Shown here: in pieces, positions 48,715 through 57,681 of the stretch | How positions within the stretch are numbered: the first letter of the stretch is position 1 | Layout of the letters: every line of letters starts with the position of its first letter | Assembly: GCF_900109755.1 (NCBI RefSeq) | Contig: NZ_FOAR01000010.1 | Coordinates: 62,001-126,000 of the forward strand | DNA from: Pseudomonas agarici | GTDB lineage: Bacteria > Pseudomonadota > Gammaproteobacteria > Pseudomonadales > Pseudomonadaceae | Direction of reading: 5' to 3' | DNA: 64,000 nucleotides | Program-made: the position numbers and the translations under genes | Notes under the pieces: generated by a model | Databases searched by the model: none | The model's input: only the letters and a program-made list of their open reading frames with translations | Told to the model about the DNA's origin: nothing

Positions 48715-49503
48715 ATGAGAAAGAATACTGCTCGCTGCGACACGCCGACTGGGCGGCCACTCTGCACTGGCTCATATACCTGCGCCTACCAGACCCCGCT
48801 GCGCGCCGTGCTGCTCGTCGGCGCTACCCTCGGCACCTTCGCGCTGCTGTCGATCGACTCCAGGGCGCAAGCAGCGGGCGGCTCCTATATCGTCGACGAT
48901 GGAAGTCTCAACGACCCCGGCGAATGCAATATCGATACCTGGTATAAGAGCAGCCGCCATAATGCTTCGAGCGGGGAAACCGCGCTGTCCCAGGACTGCA
49001 CTCCCAACAGCCTGCCCTCGCTGCAGTTTGGCGCCGATATCAATCGCAGTCGCGATGACGGCCAGCATCAGACGCTGCTCAGCCCACACCTCAAGGTCTC
49101 CCTACTCAGTCGAGCTGACCTTGGCCTGGAAGCCGCGCTGTCGACAGCGCTGCACTTCGCCACCGCCCGCCGGCACTCTTTGGACGGCGTCGAACTGAGC
49201 GTGCCACTGACATACCAGCCTATCGATCCGCTGCACTTGACCGTCAGCGGCGGCTGGGCCCAGGCCTACGACGATGGCCGACAGCATCGGGCCCTTACCT
49301 GGGGGACCGGAGTGGAATATGACGTGGCGCATGCACTGACACTGGTGGCCGAGCGTTTTGGCCGTCAGCATGGCGACCAGGGTTGGCAGACCGGCCCACG
49401 CCTGCATATCGGTGAAAAGCTCGATATCGATCTGGTGGTCGGCCACTACCTGAACGGTAATCGCGATCGCTGGCTCACTACCGGTGCCACCTTACGGTTC
49501 TGA
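48715..49503 (+). CDS. Outer-membrane beta-barrel-like protein
   Basis: A 262-residue protein. A hydrophobic signal-like part (AVLLVGATLGTFALLSIDS) begins unusually late, near residue 31, after a polar lead. The mature part alternates short beta strands: LSPHLKVSLLSRADLGLEAA, LHLTVSGGWAQAYDD, LTLVAERFGRQHGD, and ends with ATLRF, a terminal Phe as in outer-membrane barrels. It may be a sensor or porin-like barrel; no family is recognised. GAAGGAG lies before the ATG. A later ATG would lose the signal. Confidence 0.65.
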   Translation: MRKNTARCDTPTGRPLCTGSYTCAYQTPLRAVLLVGATLGTFALLSIDSRAQAAGGSYIVDDGSLNDPGECNIDTWYKSSRHNASSGETALSQDCTPNSLPSLQFGADINRSRDDGQHQTLLSPHLKVSLLSRADLGLEAALSTALHFATARRHSLDGVELSVPLTYQPIDPLHLTVSGGWAQAYDDGRQHRALTWGTGVEYDVAHALTLVAERFGRQHGDQGWQTGPRLHIGEKLDIDLVVGHYLNGNRDRWLTTGATLRF

Positions 49504-49542
49504 AACCACGGGAAGGCATGGAGTCCTCCCCGCACTCAACCG

Positions 49543-49842
49543 TTACTGACCGGGGACCTCATCCATCAGCAAAACTTGCCGGCTCAACAGCAGATCGGCC
49601 GCCGCTGCGCTCATCACCTGGAAGTGCTCGGTATTGCGGTGCTTTTCGATTGCCGCCATGTTGATCCAACGCTCGACGAATACAAAGCGCTCGGGGTTGC
49701 TTTGGTCAACATGCAGAATGTATTCGCGACAGCCGGGTTCGGCCCGCGAGGGTACCACGGCAGCCTTCAGCACAGCCTCAAGCTCGACAGCCTTGCCCGG
49801 ATGAGCTTGAAGAACTGCAACGACACGAATTTCATGATTCAT
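49543..49842 (-). CDS. Antibiotic biosynthesis monooxygenase (ABM) domain protein
   Basis: A 99-residue single-domain protein of the ABM/YgiN fold. RVVAVLQAHPGKAVELEAVL, VPSRAEPGCREYILHVDQ and VFVERWINMAAIEKHRNTEH match the family. Such proteins are cofactor-free quinol or small-molecule oxygenases. I start at MNHEIRVVAV; the frame is open 30 codons upstream but that part is unrelated. Role in this organism unknown. Confidence 0.85.
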   Translation of the reverse strand: MNHEIRVVAVLQAHPGKAVELEAVLKAAVVPSRAEPGCREYILHVDQSNPERFVFVERWINMAAIEKHRNTEHFQVMSAAAADLLLSRQVLLMDEVPGQ

Positions 49843-49996
49843 GGAGTTTTTACCTGAAAAAGGGAGTTGAACGGCGACGGCGAGCATGATCCCTCTACCA
49901 ACCATAGGCAAGGGCGAAAGCCTTCGGAGCACCCCTCGGAGGTGCCCGAAAACGCCGTTCCCGCAAGCAGGCGAACGGCAGCCAAGCCAGCAAAAA

Positions 49997-50200
49997 TCAG
50001 GGTTTCAACGGTATTTCCCTGTCGCGCTCCGGCATCTCCTTGCCATCGTCGGGATGCTTCCAGGTTTGCGCGGGGGGTTCATCGTCGGTGGCGTCTTCGG
50101 CGACGTCATCCTCTCGCTGCACGGGCACTTCGCGCCACGGCATGGCACTGAAGGGTCGCCACGCAAACGGCTCGACCAGGGAAGCAGGCTGGGTATCCAT
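49997..50200 (-). CDS. Small acidic hypothetical protein
   Basis: A 67-residue protein with acidic, proline-rich character (EDDVAEDATDDEPPAQTW, then a DGKEMPERDREIPLKP end) and no membrane part. GCGAGGTGCGT gives a good site for the ATG at 50200; a GTG two codons upstream is less well placed. It looks disordered. Function unknown. Confidence 0.55.
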   Translation of the reverse strand: MDTQPASLVEPFAWRPFSAMPWREVPVQREDDVAEDATDDEPPAQTWKHPDDGKEMPERDREIPLKP

Positions 50201-50319
50201 ACGCACCTCGCATCAGAACGCTCGGACCGTCCGGGCGTTGAATACCCAGTGTAGGCAAAACATGAAAGACTTGGTAATCAGCGCCGAAGACGTGCCCTAT
50301 GCACCAGCTTGCTCTTGCG

Positions 50320-51576
50320 TTACGAAGCGTATTGCACACCCAGCGACGCCAGGGCTTTCCAGTAATCCGGGTAGGTCTTGGCGACACAGTCCGGGTCCTG
50401 GATACGGATACCGGCAACTTTCAGGCCTGCCAGGGCAAAGCACATGGCGATCCGATGATCGGAGTGGGTATCGATCAGCGCATCGCAGTGGCTGCCGGCC
50501 AGTGCCGGATCGGAGGCCACCAACAAATCGTCGCCCTCCACCGCCGCCAACCCGGAACGGATTTCGTTCAAGCCGGCGAACAGCGCCTGGACCCGATCGC
50601 ACTCCTTGACCCGCAGGTTCGCCAGCTCGACAAAACGGACCGGTGTACGGTTGAACGCCGCCAGCACCGCCAGGGTCGGAATCGCGTCTTGCATCTGCGA
50701 GCCGTTGATCACCGCTGGCATGTTCGGGAACTGCCGGATCACCTCCAGTGCCCTGGCATCCGGTTGGGTGAAGTCCTCGCCCGCCACGCCCAGGTCGATA
50801 CGCCCCGCAGTTAGCGCCTCGGCGGCCCACAGGTAGGTGGCCGCCGAGGCGTCCGGTTCGATCCGATAGTCACAGGCACGGTAGCCGCTGGCCGAAACAC
50901 GCCACAGGGTCTCGTCGAGGACTTCCACCTGAGCGCCGAAAGCACGCATGCAGGCGATGGTCAGGTCGACATAACCGCGAGCGCCGATGTCCTTGCCGGT
51001 CAGTGCGACCTCCACCGGTTCCTCGCCACAGGCTGCCAGCATCAGCAAAGCCGAAACATACTGGCTCGACAGGCCACCGTCGATCTCGAACCGGCGCGCC
51101 GCGACCCGACCGCTGCCGCGCACAATCACCGGCGGGCAACCGGTGACGCTCTCGACATCCAGACCGCCACGACGCAGGGCGTCGAGCAACGGGCCAATCG
51201 GGCGTTTCTGCATATAGTGGTCGCCGTCCAGCACCACCGTACCTTTGACCGTGCTCACGGCAGCCGTGAGGAAACGCACCGCCGTGCCGGCGTTGCCGAG
51301 GAACAAGGGCTGCTCGGGCACCTGCAACTGGCCACTGCCGGTCACCACGAAGGTCGTATCGTCCGGCTCGCTGATGCTTACGCCCATTTGCCGCAGGGCA
51401 TTGGACATATGACGCGTGTCATCGCTTTTCAAGGCGCCCGAGAGACGGCTGGTGCCCTGGGCCAGGGCCGCCAGCAACAGCGCACGGTTGGTGATGGACT
51501 TGGAGCCCGGCGGTGTCACCTTGCCGGTCAAGGACGCACGCACCGGGATCACGGTGACGGTTTGCTGCACACCCAT
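50320..51576 (-). CDS. aroA: 3-phosphoshikimate 1-carboxyvinyltransferase (EPSP synthase)
   Basis: A 418-residue enzyme of the shikimate pathway joining PEP to shikimate-3-phosphate. TPPGSKSITNRALLLAAL near 21, LFLGNAGTAVRFLTAA near 91, GGLSSQYVSALLMLA near 168 and THSDHRIAMCFAL near 382 are present. In the glyphosate loop the residue after Arg101 is Phe102, where E. coli AroA has Pro101. It is stand-alone; Pseudomonas also has an aroA domain fused to prephenate dehydrogenase, so this may be a paralog. A copy of the dispersed motif lies about 140 bp upstream. Confidence 0.9.
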   Translation of the reverse strand: MGVQQTVTVIPVRASLTGKVTPPGSKSITNRALLLAALAQGTSRLSGALKSDDTRHMSNALRQMGVSISEPDDTTFVVTGSGQLQVPEQPLFLGNAGTAVRFLTAAVSTVKGTVVLDGDHYMQKRPIGPLLDALRRGGLDVESVTGCPPVIVRGSGRVAARRFEIDGGLSSQYVSALLMLAACGEEPVEVALTGKDIGARGYVDLTIACMRAFGAQVEVLDETLWRVSASGYRACDYRIEPDASAATYLWAAEALTAGRIDLGVAGEDFTQPDARALEVIRQFPNMPAVINGSQMQDAIPTLAVLAAFNRTPVRFVELANLRVKECDRVQALFAGLNEIRSGLAAVEGDDLLVASDPALAGSHCDALIDTHSDHRIAMCFALAGLKVAGIRIQDPDCVAKTYPDYWKALASLGVQYAS

Positions 51577-51711
51577 TAATCAACTCTCCAGATTCGAAAA
51601 ACAACCGCACATGGCCGTGCAGCCGGATAGTTGCCCATGATGCCATTAATGGAGCCTCGATGCCGCCTGGCTGTTACCGGGAAATGTCCAGACTGCCTCC
51701 GGGTCACAGCC

Positions 51712-51756
51712 TGGAGCATCCGAACTTGAGCTAACGTACTAACCGTACAGGCCACT
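51712..51756 (-). repeat. Dispersed motif, copy B
   Basis: Minus strand: GGCCTGTACGGTTAGTAC, then GTTAGCTCAAGTTCGGATGC. It is the most complete copy, sharing the 13-base core with copy C and the overall pattern with copy A. It lies upstream of aroA and points toward it. Confidence 0.55.
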
Positions 51757-51812
51757 GGCGTGTTATTGCTCGGTAGGCGCGGACATTCCCTCATGCGGCC
51801 CTGGAGACTCGA

Positions 51813-52463
51813 ATGAACAGCTTGTTATCTGCGATTGCCCTGGCGGCGGGCTGCCTGAGCATCCCCGCCGTGGCGGCGTCCGAGGATTGGCAGTTGGCCC
51901 ATGAGGAAGACGGGATCCAGGTTTTCCTCGGCAACGTGCCCGACTCGCACTATCAAAGTTTTCGCGGCGAGGTTGATATCAAGGCCGATGTCGCCACCCT
52001 CAGTGATTTGCAGGAAAATCTCAGGGTCGCCTGCAAGTGGCTGTATGCCTGCGCCGATATGCGCCTGCTGAAGAACGACGGCGACGATACCTGGGTTTAC
52101 CTGACCACCGAACTGCCCTGGCCGGTCACACCTCGAGACATGGTGCTGCACGTGCGCACCGAGCGCAACGACGACGGCAGCCTGGTCCGCCATCTCGACG
52201 CAGCGCCCGACTACACCCCCACCGTGCCGGGGCTGATCCGCGTGCGCCAGTTGAGCGGCGTGTGGAAGATGCAGCCCAGCAGCGACGGTGAAACCCATGT
52301 GACCTACCAGTTGCAGGCCGAGCCGGCGGGGGACATTCCATCCTGGCTGGCTAACCAATTCGTGATCGATACGCCGATGGTCAGCCTCAAGACCCTACGG
52401 GCGGTAGCGGAACGACAAAGGGGCCGCCCGGCGACGACGGAGGCCGAAGCAACCGCGCCCTGA
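51813..52463 (+). CDS. START-domain lipid-binding-like secreted protein
   Basis: A 216-residue protein. A signal peptide (LSAIALAAGCLSIPAVAA) precedes a START-type fold: DWQLAHEEDGIQVFLGNVPD near 25, FRGEVDIKADVATLSDLQEN, YLTTELPWPVTPRDMVLHVR and the C-terminal helix TPMVSLKTLRAVAERQRGRP. Such domains bind lipids or hydrophobic ligands. Exported START proteins are found widely in proteobacteria with unclear role. GGAGACTC precedes the ATG. Confidence 0.8.
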   Translation: MNSLLSAIALAAGCLSIPAVAASEDWQLAHEEDGIQVFLGNVPDSHYQSFRGEVDIKADVATLSDLQENLRVACKWLYACADMRLLKNDGDDTWVYLTTELPWPVTPRDMVLHVRTERNDDGSLVRHLDAAPDYTPTVPGLIRVRQLSGVWKMQPSSDGETHVTYQLQAEPAGDIPSWLANQFVIDTPMVSLKTLRAVAERQRGRPATTEAEATAP

Positions 52464-53112
52464 TTGCGGGCCAACCAGGCGTTCAACTGCCCTGACACGG
52501 TTTGATGCCTTCGATCCAGACCTGAGGCATGGCCGAGTACGGCGCTTCGGGCCGCGCCATGGCCTCCCCACCATCGGGCCAAGCCTCTCCATGACTTAGG
52601 TCAGTGCTTGCCAGAGACAGATTGCCGAGCATCGGGGTTACATTTTATCGAGAGATAACCTTCACGCCACAGGGAAACTTCTGCGAAAAGCAGCGCTGGT
52701 TGATCCTGCCGTTACATCATTCGGTGTTTTGCAGTGACAGTTCGATGCTGCTGGACGAGGTCTCTGTTGTATCGATAGAGATGGAGGCTGTTCTGGTGAT
52801 GATGTGATCGCTCCTGATTCCTACCAGGAATCGTCGTTATCTCAAAAAAGCCTGAAAACTGTAAGTTCTGACAGTAGACGCGGTAATCGCAGGTCTTCAA
52901 CATCAACAGCTCAATAATTCAATAACTCAATAAAGGTATACGCCCACAGACAAGATAAAATCGCTGCGTTGATAGTGATGGCGTTGCGGCGGCTGCCTGA
53001 ATGTATGCCACTGCCTTACTTCAGATTTTGGGAGTGCTCGAATGCTCTTGAGTGTGTGAGGTAAGAGTCAATCACTGTAAAATCCAATTTAAGTCAATGG
53101 AAGGTGACGAAA
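52464..53112. other. 649-bp gap with one doubtful small frame
   Basis: Up to about 52620 the DNA is G+C-rich and holds a doubtful minus-strand frame (52483-52632). From 52640 to 53112 it is A+T-rich with no convincing gene. AACTGTAAGTTCTGACAGT near 52858-52877 is a short inverted repeat (ACTGT/ACAGT) of the sort seen near accessory genes. The promoter of the 64-aa gene must lie at the right end. Confidence 0.4.
52483..52632 (-). CDS. Doubtful 49-residue frame
   Basis: From ATG 52632 the frame reads HGEAWPDGGEAMARPEAPYS, then AMPQVWIEGIKPCQGS. Its second half has codon use typical of real genes (GCG CGG CCC GAA GCG CCG). There is no ribosome-binding site, and it is convergent with the START-domain gene. 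It may be a small real gene or the tail of a lost one. Confidence 0.3.
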   Translation of the reverse strand: MLGNLSLASTDLSHGEAWPDGGEAMARPEAPYSAMPQVWIEGIKPCQGS

Positions 53113-53304
53113 ATGCCACATTATACCTATACGTATTATTCCAAAGGTGGAAAATCCAATACATTCGGCGGCGAGGTCGATGCAGACTCTGTCGAAGCGG
53201 CAGAAGCCAAGATACGAAGCGGGCTTAATCCTAACGATGGCATGCTCAAAATGTATGAGCACACTCCAGAAGGTACTAAATTGGTTCTGAATCAATACGA
53301 TGGG
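53113..53304 (+). CDS. Small orphan protein in an A+T-rich patch
   Basis: About 63 residues: PHYTYTYYSKGGKSNTFGGE, then VEAAEAKIRSGLNPNDG and ending LVLNQYDG. GGAAGGTGACGAAA is a strong site for ATG 53113. Codons are A+T-rich compared with the core. I do not recognise it. Its neighbour downstream is a gene-tail fragment, so both may be remnants of one accessory insertion. Confidence 0.65.
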
Positions 53305-53534
53305 TAAAGCATAGTGCTTCGTTAAGGAACTGCTGATTTATTCGATATTTCAGTGCGGAACACTCTTGACCCTGAATTGATTGAGATGATCGCTTGGTTG
53401 TTTGAGTAAATCAGCATTTCCTTGAACAAACGAATTGTTGATGCTCTTGCGTTATTTTCGAAATAGGCTCACATACTAATTGGACTTGTTTCGGCCAAAT
53501 TGAACATCAGCCCCTGTTAGCCCCTATTAAATTG

Positions 53535-53708
53535 ATGCTGGGACGCTCCATGCACGGTAATCAGGAACTGGTTGGTTTCTGGGCGTTTATCCGCGGCTAC
53601 ATGGAGGAAGGGCCGCAAACGGTGCCCAAACCCAAGCGGTTGCTCACGCTTCGACCCACTCCGATTGAGCTGGTGTTGGCGACCCTGCGTTATATGTCTG
53701 GCCTCTGA
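53535..53708 (+). pseudogene. C-terminal gene fragment (possibly DUF6708-like)
   Basis: A 57-codon G+C-rich frame: RSMHGNQELVGFWAFIRGYM, then EEGPQTVPKPKRLL and ending LVLATLRYMSGL. It has the look of the tail of a larger protein rather than a complete one, with no start signal and stops just upstream. It reminds me of the ends of T6SS-linked DUF6708 proteins; this is weak. The 230 bp before it are A+T-rich and empty. Confidence 0.4.
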
Positions 53709-53888
53709 CGTAATACGGAGTTTGAAACAAAGCGCGATTTCGTGCCGCATTGCCCCTCGGTCTTCCGCGCTATGTCACACTAGGCACCAGAGCGCGAATG
53801 CTATATTCCTGCCCTTTCCCAGCGGCTTGAGCGCTCCTTCAAGTCCCTGATCGTTCTCTTGTGTATCCAGACGATGGTGACGTATTCA

Positions 53889-54797
53889 ATGAGCAGTTCC
53901 CTTCCCCTCGCCCGCGATATCGATGGCAAGGCCATTGCCGCCCGAGTGCTAGAAGAAGTCCGGGCGGATGTCGTGGCCCTGGCAGCGCAAGCCATTGTCC
54001 CGGCCCTGGCAGTGTTGCTGGTCGGTGACGATCCGGCCAGTCATGTCTACGTGCGCAACAAACTGATACGAGCCGAAGAAGCCGGGATTCGCTCGCTCGA
54101 ACACCGCCTGCCGGCGACCACAACGCAAGCCGAAGTGCTGAAGCTGATTGGCGAACTGAATACCGACCCGCTGGTGAACGGTATCCTCGTACAACTGCCG
54201 CTGCCGGCGCATATTGAGGAACAGGCGGTGATTCACGCCATCGACCCCATCAAGGACGTCGACGGTTTTCACCGTGAAAACGTCGGCGGGCTGGTTCAGG
54301 GCACCGAAGTGCTGACACCCTGCACGCCCCGTGGCTGCATGCGCCTGTTGCAGGAAACCTGCGGGGACCTGGCGGGCCTGCATGCGGTGGTCATCGGTCG
54401 TTCGAACATCGTCGGCAAGCCAATGGCGACCTTGTTGCTGCAAGCTCACTGCTCGGTCAGTGTGGTCCACTCGCGCAGCGTCGACGCCAAGGCACTGTGC
54501 CGTCTGGCGGATATCGTGGTCGCCGCTGTCGGTCGCCCGCATCTGATCGATGCCAGTTGGCTCAAGGCCGGCGCGGTGGTGATCGATGTCGGCATCAATC
54601 GGATTGAAACCGCATGCGGGCCGCGCCTGGTGGGCGATGTCGACTATGCCAGCGCCCGTACCGTGGCCAGCGCGATTACCCCGGTGCCGGGCGGTGTCGG
54701 GCCAATGACGATTGCCTATCTGCTGAAAAACACGGTGATTGCCACGCAGTTGCAATATGCCCGACAGCCTCTCGGCATGGCACCCACGCCGCCATGA
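53889..54797 (+). CDS. folD: Bifunctional methylenetetrahydrofolate dehydrogenase/cyclohydrolase
   Basis: A 302-residue enzyme interconverting 5,10-methylene-THF and 10-formyl-[23 protein letters not shown] near 50 holds the catalytic Tyr-x3-Lys, [12 protein letters not shown] near 97, [14 protein letters not shown] near 117 and [18 protein letters not shown] near 167 for [19 protein letters not shown] ends the fold. Pseudomonads often have more than one folD. I start at [13 protein letters not shown]. It overlaps the ogt start by four bases. Confidence 0.93.
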   Translation: MSSSLPLARDIDGKAIAARVLEEVRADVVALAAQAIVPALAVLLVGDDPASHVYVRNKLIRAEEAGIRSLEHRLPATTTQAEVLKLIGELNTDPLVNGILVQLPLPAHIEEQAVIHAIDPIKDVDGFHRENVGGLVQGTEVLTPCTPRGCMRLLQETCGDLAGLHAVVIGRSNIVGKPMATLLLQAHCSVSVVHSRSVDAKALCRLADIVVAAVGRPHLIDASWLKAGAVVIDVGINRIETACGPRLVGDVDYASARTVASAITPVPGGVGPMTIAYLLKNTVIATQLQYARQPLGMAPTPP

Positions 54798-55360
54798 ACT
54801 ACACCTACCTGCTCATGCCCTCGCCTGTCGGCCAGTTGAAACTGGTCGCCAGGGGCGAGCGGCTCGCCGCGATCCTCTGGCAAGACGACAAGCCGAATCG
54901 GGTACGCCTGGGCGACATGGCGCTCGATCCGGAAAAACCGGTCCTGGTCCATACCGCGCGCCAACTGGCCGAGTATTTCGCCGGAGCCCGCCAGCACTTC
55001 GAACTGGAGCTGGACTTCAGCGGGACCGAGTTCCAAAAAAAGGTCTGGTACGCCCTGCTGACCATTCCGTTCGGCGAGACCCGGACCTACAGCGAAATCG
55101 CCCGGCAGATCGGCAGTATCAAGGCCGTGCGGGCAGTGGGCGCGGCCAACGGCAAGAATCCAATCTCGATTGTGGCGCCCTGTCACAGGGTAATCGGCGC
55201 CTCGGGCGAACTGACCGGGTTTGCCGGCGGGCTGGGAGCCAAGGCACTGTTGTTGGAGTTGGAGGGTTGTCAGTGGGCGAACGCTCGGCCAAACCAGTCA
55301 GGCACGGCGAAAAAAAGCCGGACCAAGGCACAAAGCCTGAACCTGGAACTGCCTTTCTGA
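54794..55360 (+). CDS. ogt: Methylated-DNA-protein cysteine methyltransferase
   Basis: A 188-residue suicide repair protein that takes the alkyl group from O6-alkylguanine. The active site is [10 protein letters not shown] with Cys130, preceded by [15 protein letters not shown] and [13 protein letters not shown]. The last 25 residues are a basic, extra tail ([13 protein letters not shown]) beyond the usual Ogt end. ATG overlaps the folD stop (ATGA), so the two are translated together. Confidence 0.92.
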   Translation: MNYTYLLMPSPVGQLKLVARGERLAAILWQDDKPNRVRLGDMALDPEKPVLVHTARQLAEYFAGARQHFELELDFSGTEFQKKVWYALLTIPFGETRTYSEIARQIGSIKAVRAVGAANGKNPISIVAPCHRVIGASGELTGFAGGLGAKALLLELEGCQWANARPNQSGTAKKSRTKAQSLNLELPF

Positions 55361-55570
55361 CGCTATCGTCCTGACGGCCTGGTGGGCGCGGCGCCTTACT
55401 TGCGTCCACTTGCTAGAAGCTGAAGCCTGCCACCGCCCGCACCGACGCGTTTCCACCGCAGGTATGGCAACCTGTGGTTTGCGCTGGACGAGACTAAGCT
55501 GTTTCGTGATAAAACAAGGGGAATCGCTGAAGCGTTTCAGCCTCTTTTCCACCAGACAGGTGTTCGCCTC

Positions 55571-57196
55571 ATGACTGATCAGAAGCTACTCGGCTCACTA
55601 TTTCCCACCGCTGCGGATATTCCGGAAAAATATCGACTCGAAGACCAACTGGAGCAACGCAAGTACCTGGTCGACGGTACCTTGCGCACTTGGGATGGGC
55701 CGTTGGCACAGGTGCGCAGCCCGGTTTACCTGGCCACCGCTCATGGCGATGAGCAGGTGATCCTCGGTAGCACACCGCTGCTGGACGCCGATACCGCCCT
55801 CACCGCCCTCGATGCGGCGGTTCGCGCCTATGACCGCGGTCAGGGCGCATGGCCAACGATGCGCGTGGCCGAGCGAATCCAGCATGTCGAGGCGTTCCTG
55901 CGACGCATGCGCGAACAGCGCGAGGCGGTGGTCAAGTTGCTGATGTGGGAAATCGGTAAAAACCTCAAGGACTCCGAAAAGGAATTCGACCGCACCTGTG
56001 ACTATATCGTCGACACCATCAACGCCCTCAAGGAACTCGACCGACGCTCCAGCCGCTTCGAGCTGGAGCAGGATACTCTCGGCCAGATCCGCCGCGTGCC
56101 GATCGGCGTAGCACTGTGTATGGGGCCTTACAACTACCCGCTGAACGAAACCTTTACCACCCTGATTCCCGCGCTGATCATGGGCAACACCGTGGTGTTC
56201 AAGCCGGCCAAGCTCGGTGTGCTACTGATTAGCCCGCTGTTGGAAGCGTTCCGCGACAGCTTTCCAGCCGGGGTGATCAACGTCATCTACGGCAGTGGCC
56301 GGGAAACCGTCAGCGCATTGATGGCCAGCGGCAAGATCGATATCTTCGCCTTTATCGGCACCAACAAAGCCGCCAGCGACCTGAAAAAGCTGCATCCCAA
56401 GCCTCACCGTCTACGCGCGGCCCTCGGCCTGGATGCGAAGAATCCCGGGATCGTGCTGCCGGAGGTGGACCTGGACAACGCGGTCAACGAATGTGTCACC
56501 GGTTCGCTGTCGTTCAACGGCCAGCGTTGCACCGCACTGAAGATTCTCTTCGTCCACGAGGCCGTGGTCGACAATTTTATCGAAAAGTTCAATCGCAAAG
56601 TGTCCAGCCTGATCCCCGGTATGCCCTGGGACAACGGCGTGGCACTGACGCCGTTGCCGGAAGCGAACAAGATCGACTACCTCAATCGCCTGGTCGCCGA
56701 TGCCCTCGACAAAGGCGCGGCGGTGGTCAACGCCGGTGGCGGCCAGACCCGCGCCTCGTTCTTCTACCCGGCGGTGCTGTATCCGGTGAATGCACAGATG
56801 CGCGTGTACCAGGAAGAACAGTTCGGCCCCGTGGTACCCATCGTGCCCTACCGCGACCTGGAAACCGTCGTCGACTACGTACTGGAATCGGATTTCGGCC
56901 AGCAGTTGAGCCTCTTCGGCACCGACTCGACTCAGGTCGGCCGCCTGGTGGACACCTTCGCCAATCAGGTCGGTCGGATCAATATCAATGCCCAGTGCCA
57001 GCGTGGTCCGGACACCTACCCGTTCAACGGACGCAAGAACTCAGCCGAAGGCACCCTGTCGGTGCATGACGCCTTGCGCGTATTCTCGATCCGGACCCTG
57101 GTGGCGACCAAGTTCCAGGAGAGCAACAAGGCGCTGATCAGCGACATCATTCATAATCGCGAGTCGAGCTTCCTGACCACCGATTACATTTTCTAA
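55571..57196 (+). CDS. GapN-type aldehyde dehydrogenase lacking the usual catalytic Glu
   Basis: A 541-residue aldehyde dehydrogenase most like NADP-dependent non-phosphorylating glyceraldehyde-3-phosphate dehydrogenases. MGPYNYPLNETFTTLIPALI near 184 and VVFKPAKLG near 208 form the cofactor site; FNGQRCTA holds the nucleophile Cys320. At 34 residues before it, where ALDHs have Glu in LELGGK, the sequence is LGLDAK with Gly286. GPVVPIVPYRD and PFNGRKNSAEGTLS are as in the family. The gene starts alone after a 210-bp gap. Confidence 0.85.
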   Translation: MTDQKLLGSLFPTAADIPEKYRLEDQLEQRKYLVDGTLRTWDGPLAQVRSPVYLATAHGDEQVILGSTPLLDADTALTALDAAVRAYDRGQGAWPTMRVAERIQHVEAFLRRMREQREAVVKLLMWEIGKNLKDSEKEFDRTCDYIVDTINALKELDRRSSRFELEQDTLGQIRRVPIGVALCMGPYNYPLNETFTTLIPALIMGNTVVFKPAKLGVLLISPLLEAFRDSFPAGVINVIYGSGRETVSALMASGKIDIFAFIGTNKAASDLKKLHPKPHRLRAALGLDAKNPGIVLPEVDLDNAVNECVTGSLSFNGQRCTALKILFVHEAVVDNFIEKFNRKVSSLIPGMPWDNGVALTPLPEANKIDYLNRLVADALDKGAAVVNAGGGQTRASFFYPAVLYPVNAQMRVYQEEQFGPVVPIVPYRDLETVVDYVLESDFGQQLSLFGTDSTQVGRLVDTFANQVGRININAQCQRGPDTYPFNGRKNSAEGTLSVHDALRVFSIRTLVATKFQESNKALISDIIHNRESSFLTTDYIF

Positions 57197-57206
57197 AAGC
57201 TGGTCG

Positions 57207-57425
57207 TCAGATACACAGGTAGACCGCCAGTAACATCAACGAAAGCGCCAGGATGGCTTCCCCGAACAGTTCGAGGGAGCCCTCGCGCTCAGGGGCGTAG
57301 TTCCAACTGACACTCGGCTGGCGCATGGCCCAGCGCCGGTTCGGCTGCTTGTCGAAATGCCCCAGCGCCCAAATGGCGGTCCCTATGGCCCCGAACTCCA
57401 GGGCAATGATCAAGAAAAGTGTCAT
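57207..57425 (-). CDS. Small membrane protein
   Basis: A 72-residue protein with two hydrophobic segments (TLFLIIALEFGAIGTAIWAL at the start and EAILALSLMLLAVYLCI at the end) around a polar loop with RRWAMRQPSVSWNYAPERE. AAGGGTAGC precedes the ATG; a longer frame adds 28 residues. Function unknown. It is convergent with the aldehyde dehydrogenase gene. Confidence 0.65.
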   Translation of the reverse strand: MTLFLIIALEFGAIGTAIWALGHFDKQPNRRWAMRQPSVSWNYAPEREGSLELFGEAILALSLMLLAVYLCI

Positions 57426-57681
57426 ACCGCTACCCTTCTTTAAGCCAGTTATCAGGACATTAGGGGGCGATTCAGGAAAAAGTTCGTAATGAAATCGTTT
57501 TTTTGTCAAAAAAAGTAATCATTTCTCTTACCAGACCCCGTGCAATGTCCTGACGCGCCCCCCCCTGGAGGCCCAGGGGTATGCCGTCGGACGGCGCGAA
57601 CGGATAGACTAGCGGCCTCTATCCTCCCAGACCCTGAATCCCCGACAATTTCGGGGAGTTCTTTCGAGATGTGCAAGCAGC

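Noticed and set aside
52604..52807. Plus-strand frame of 67 codons
   Set aside because: TTG start, no ribosome-binding site, odd composition and no recognisable protein.
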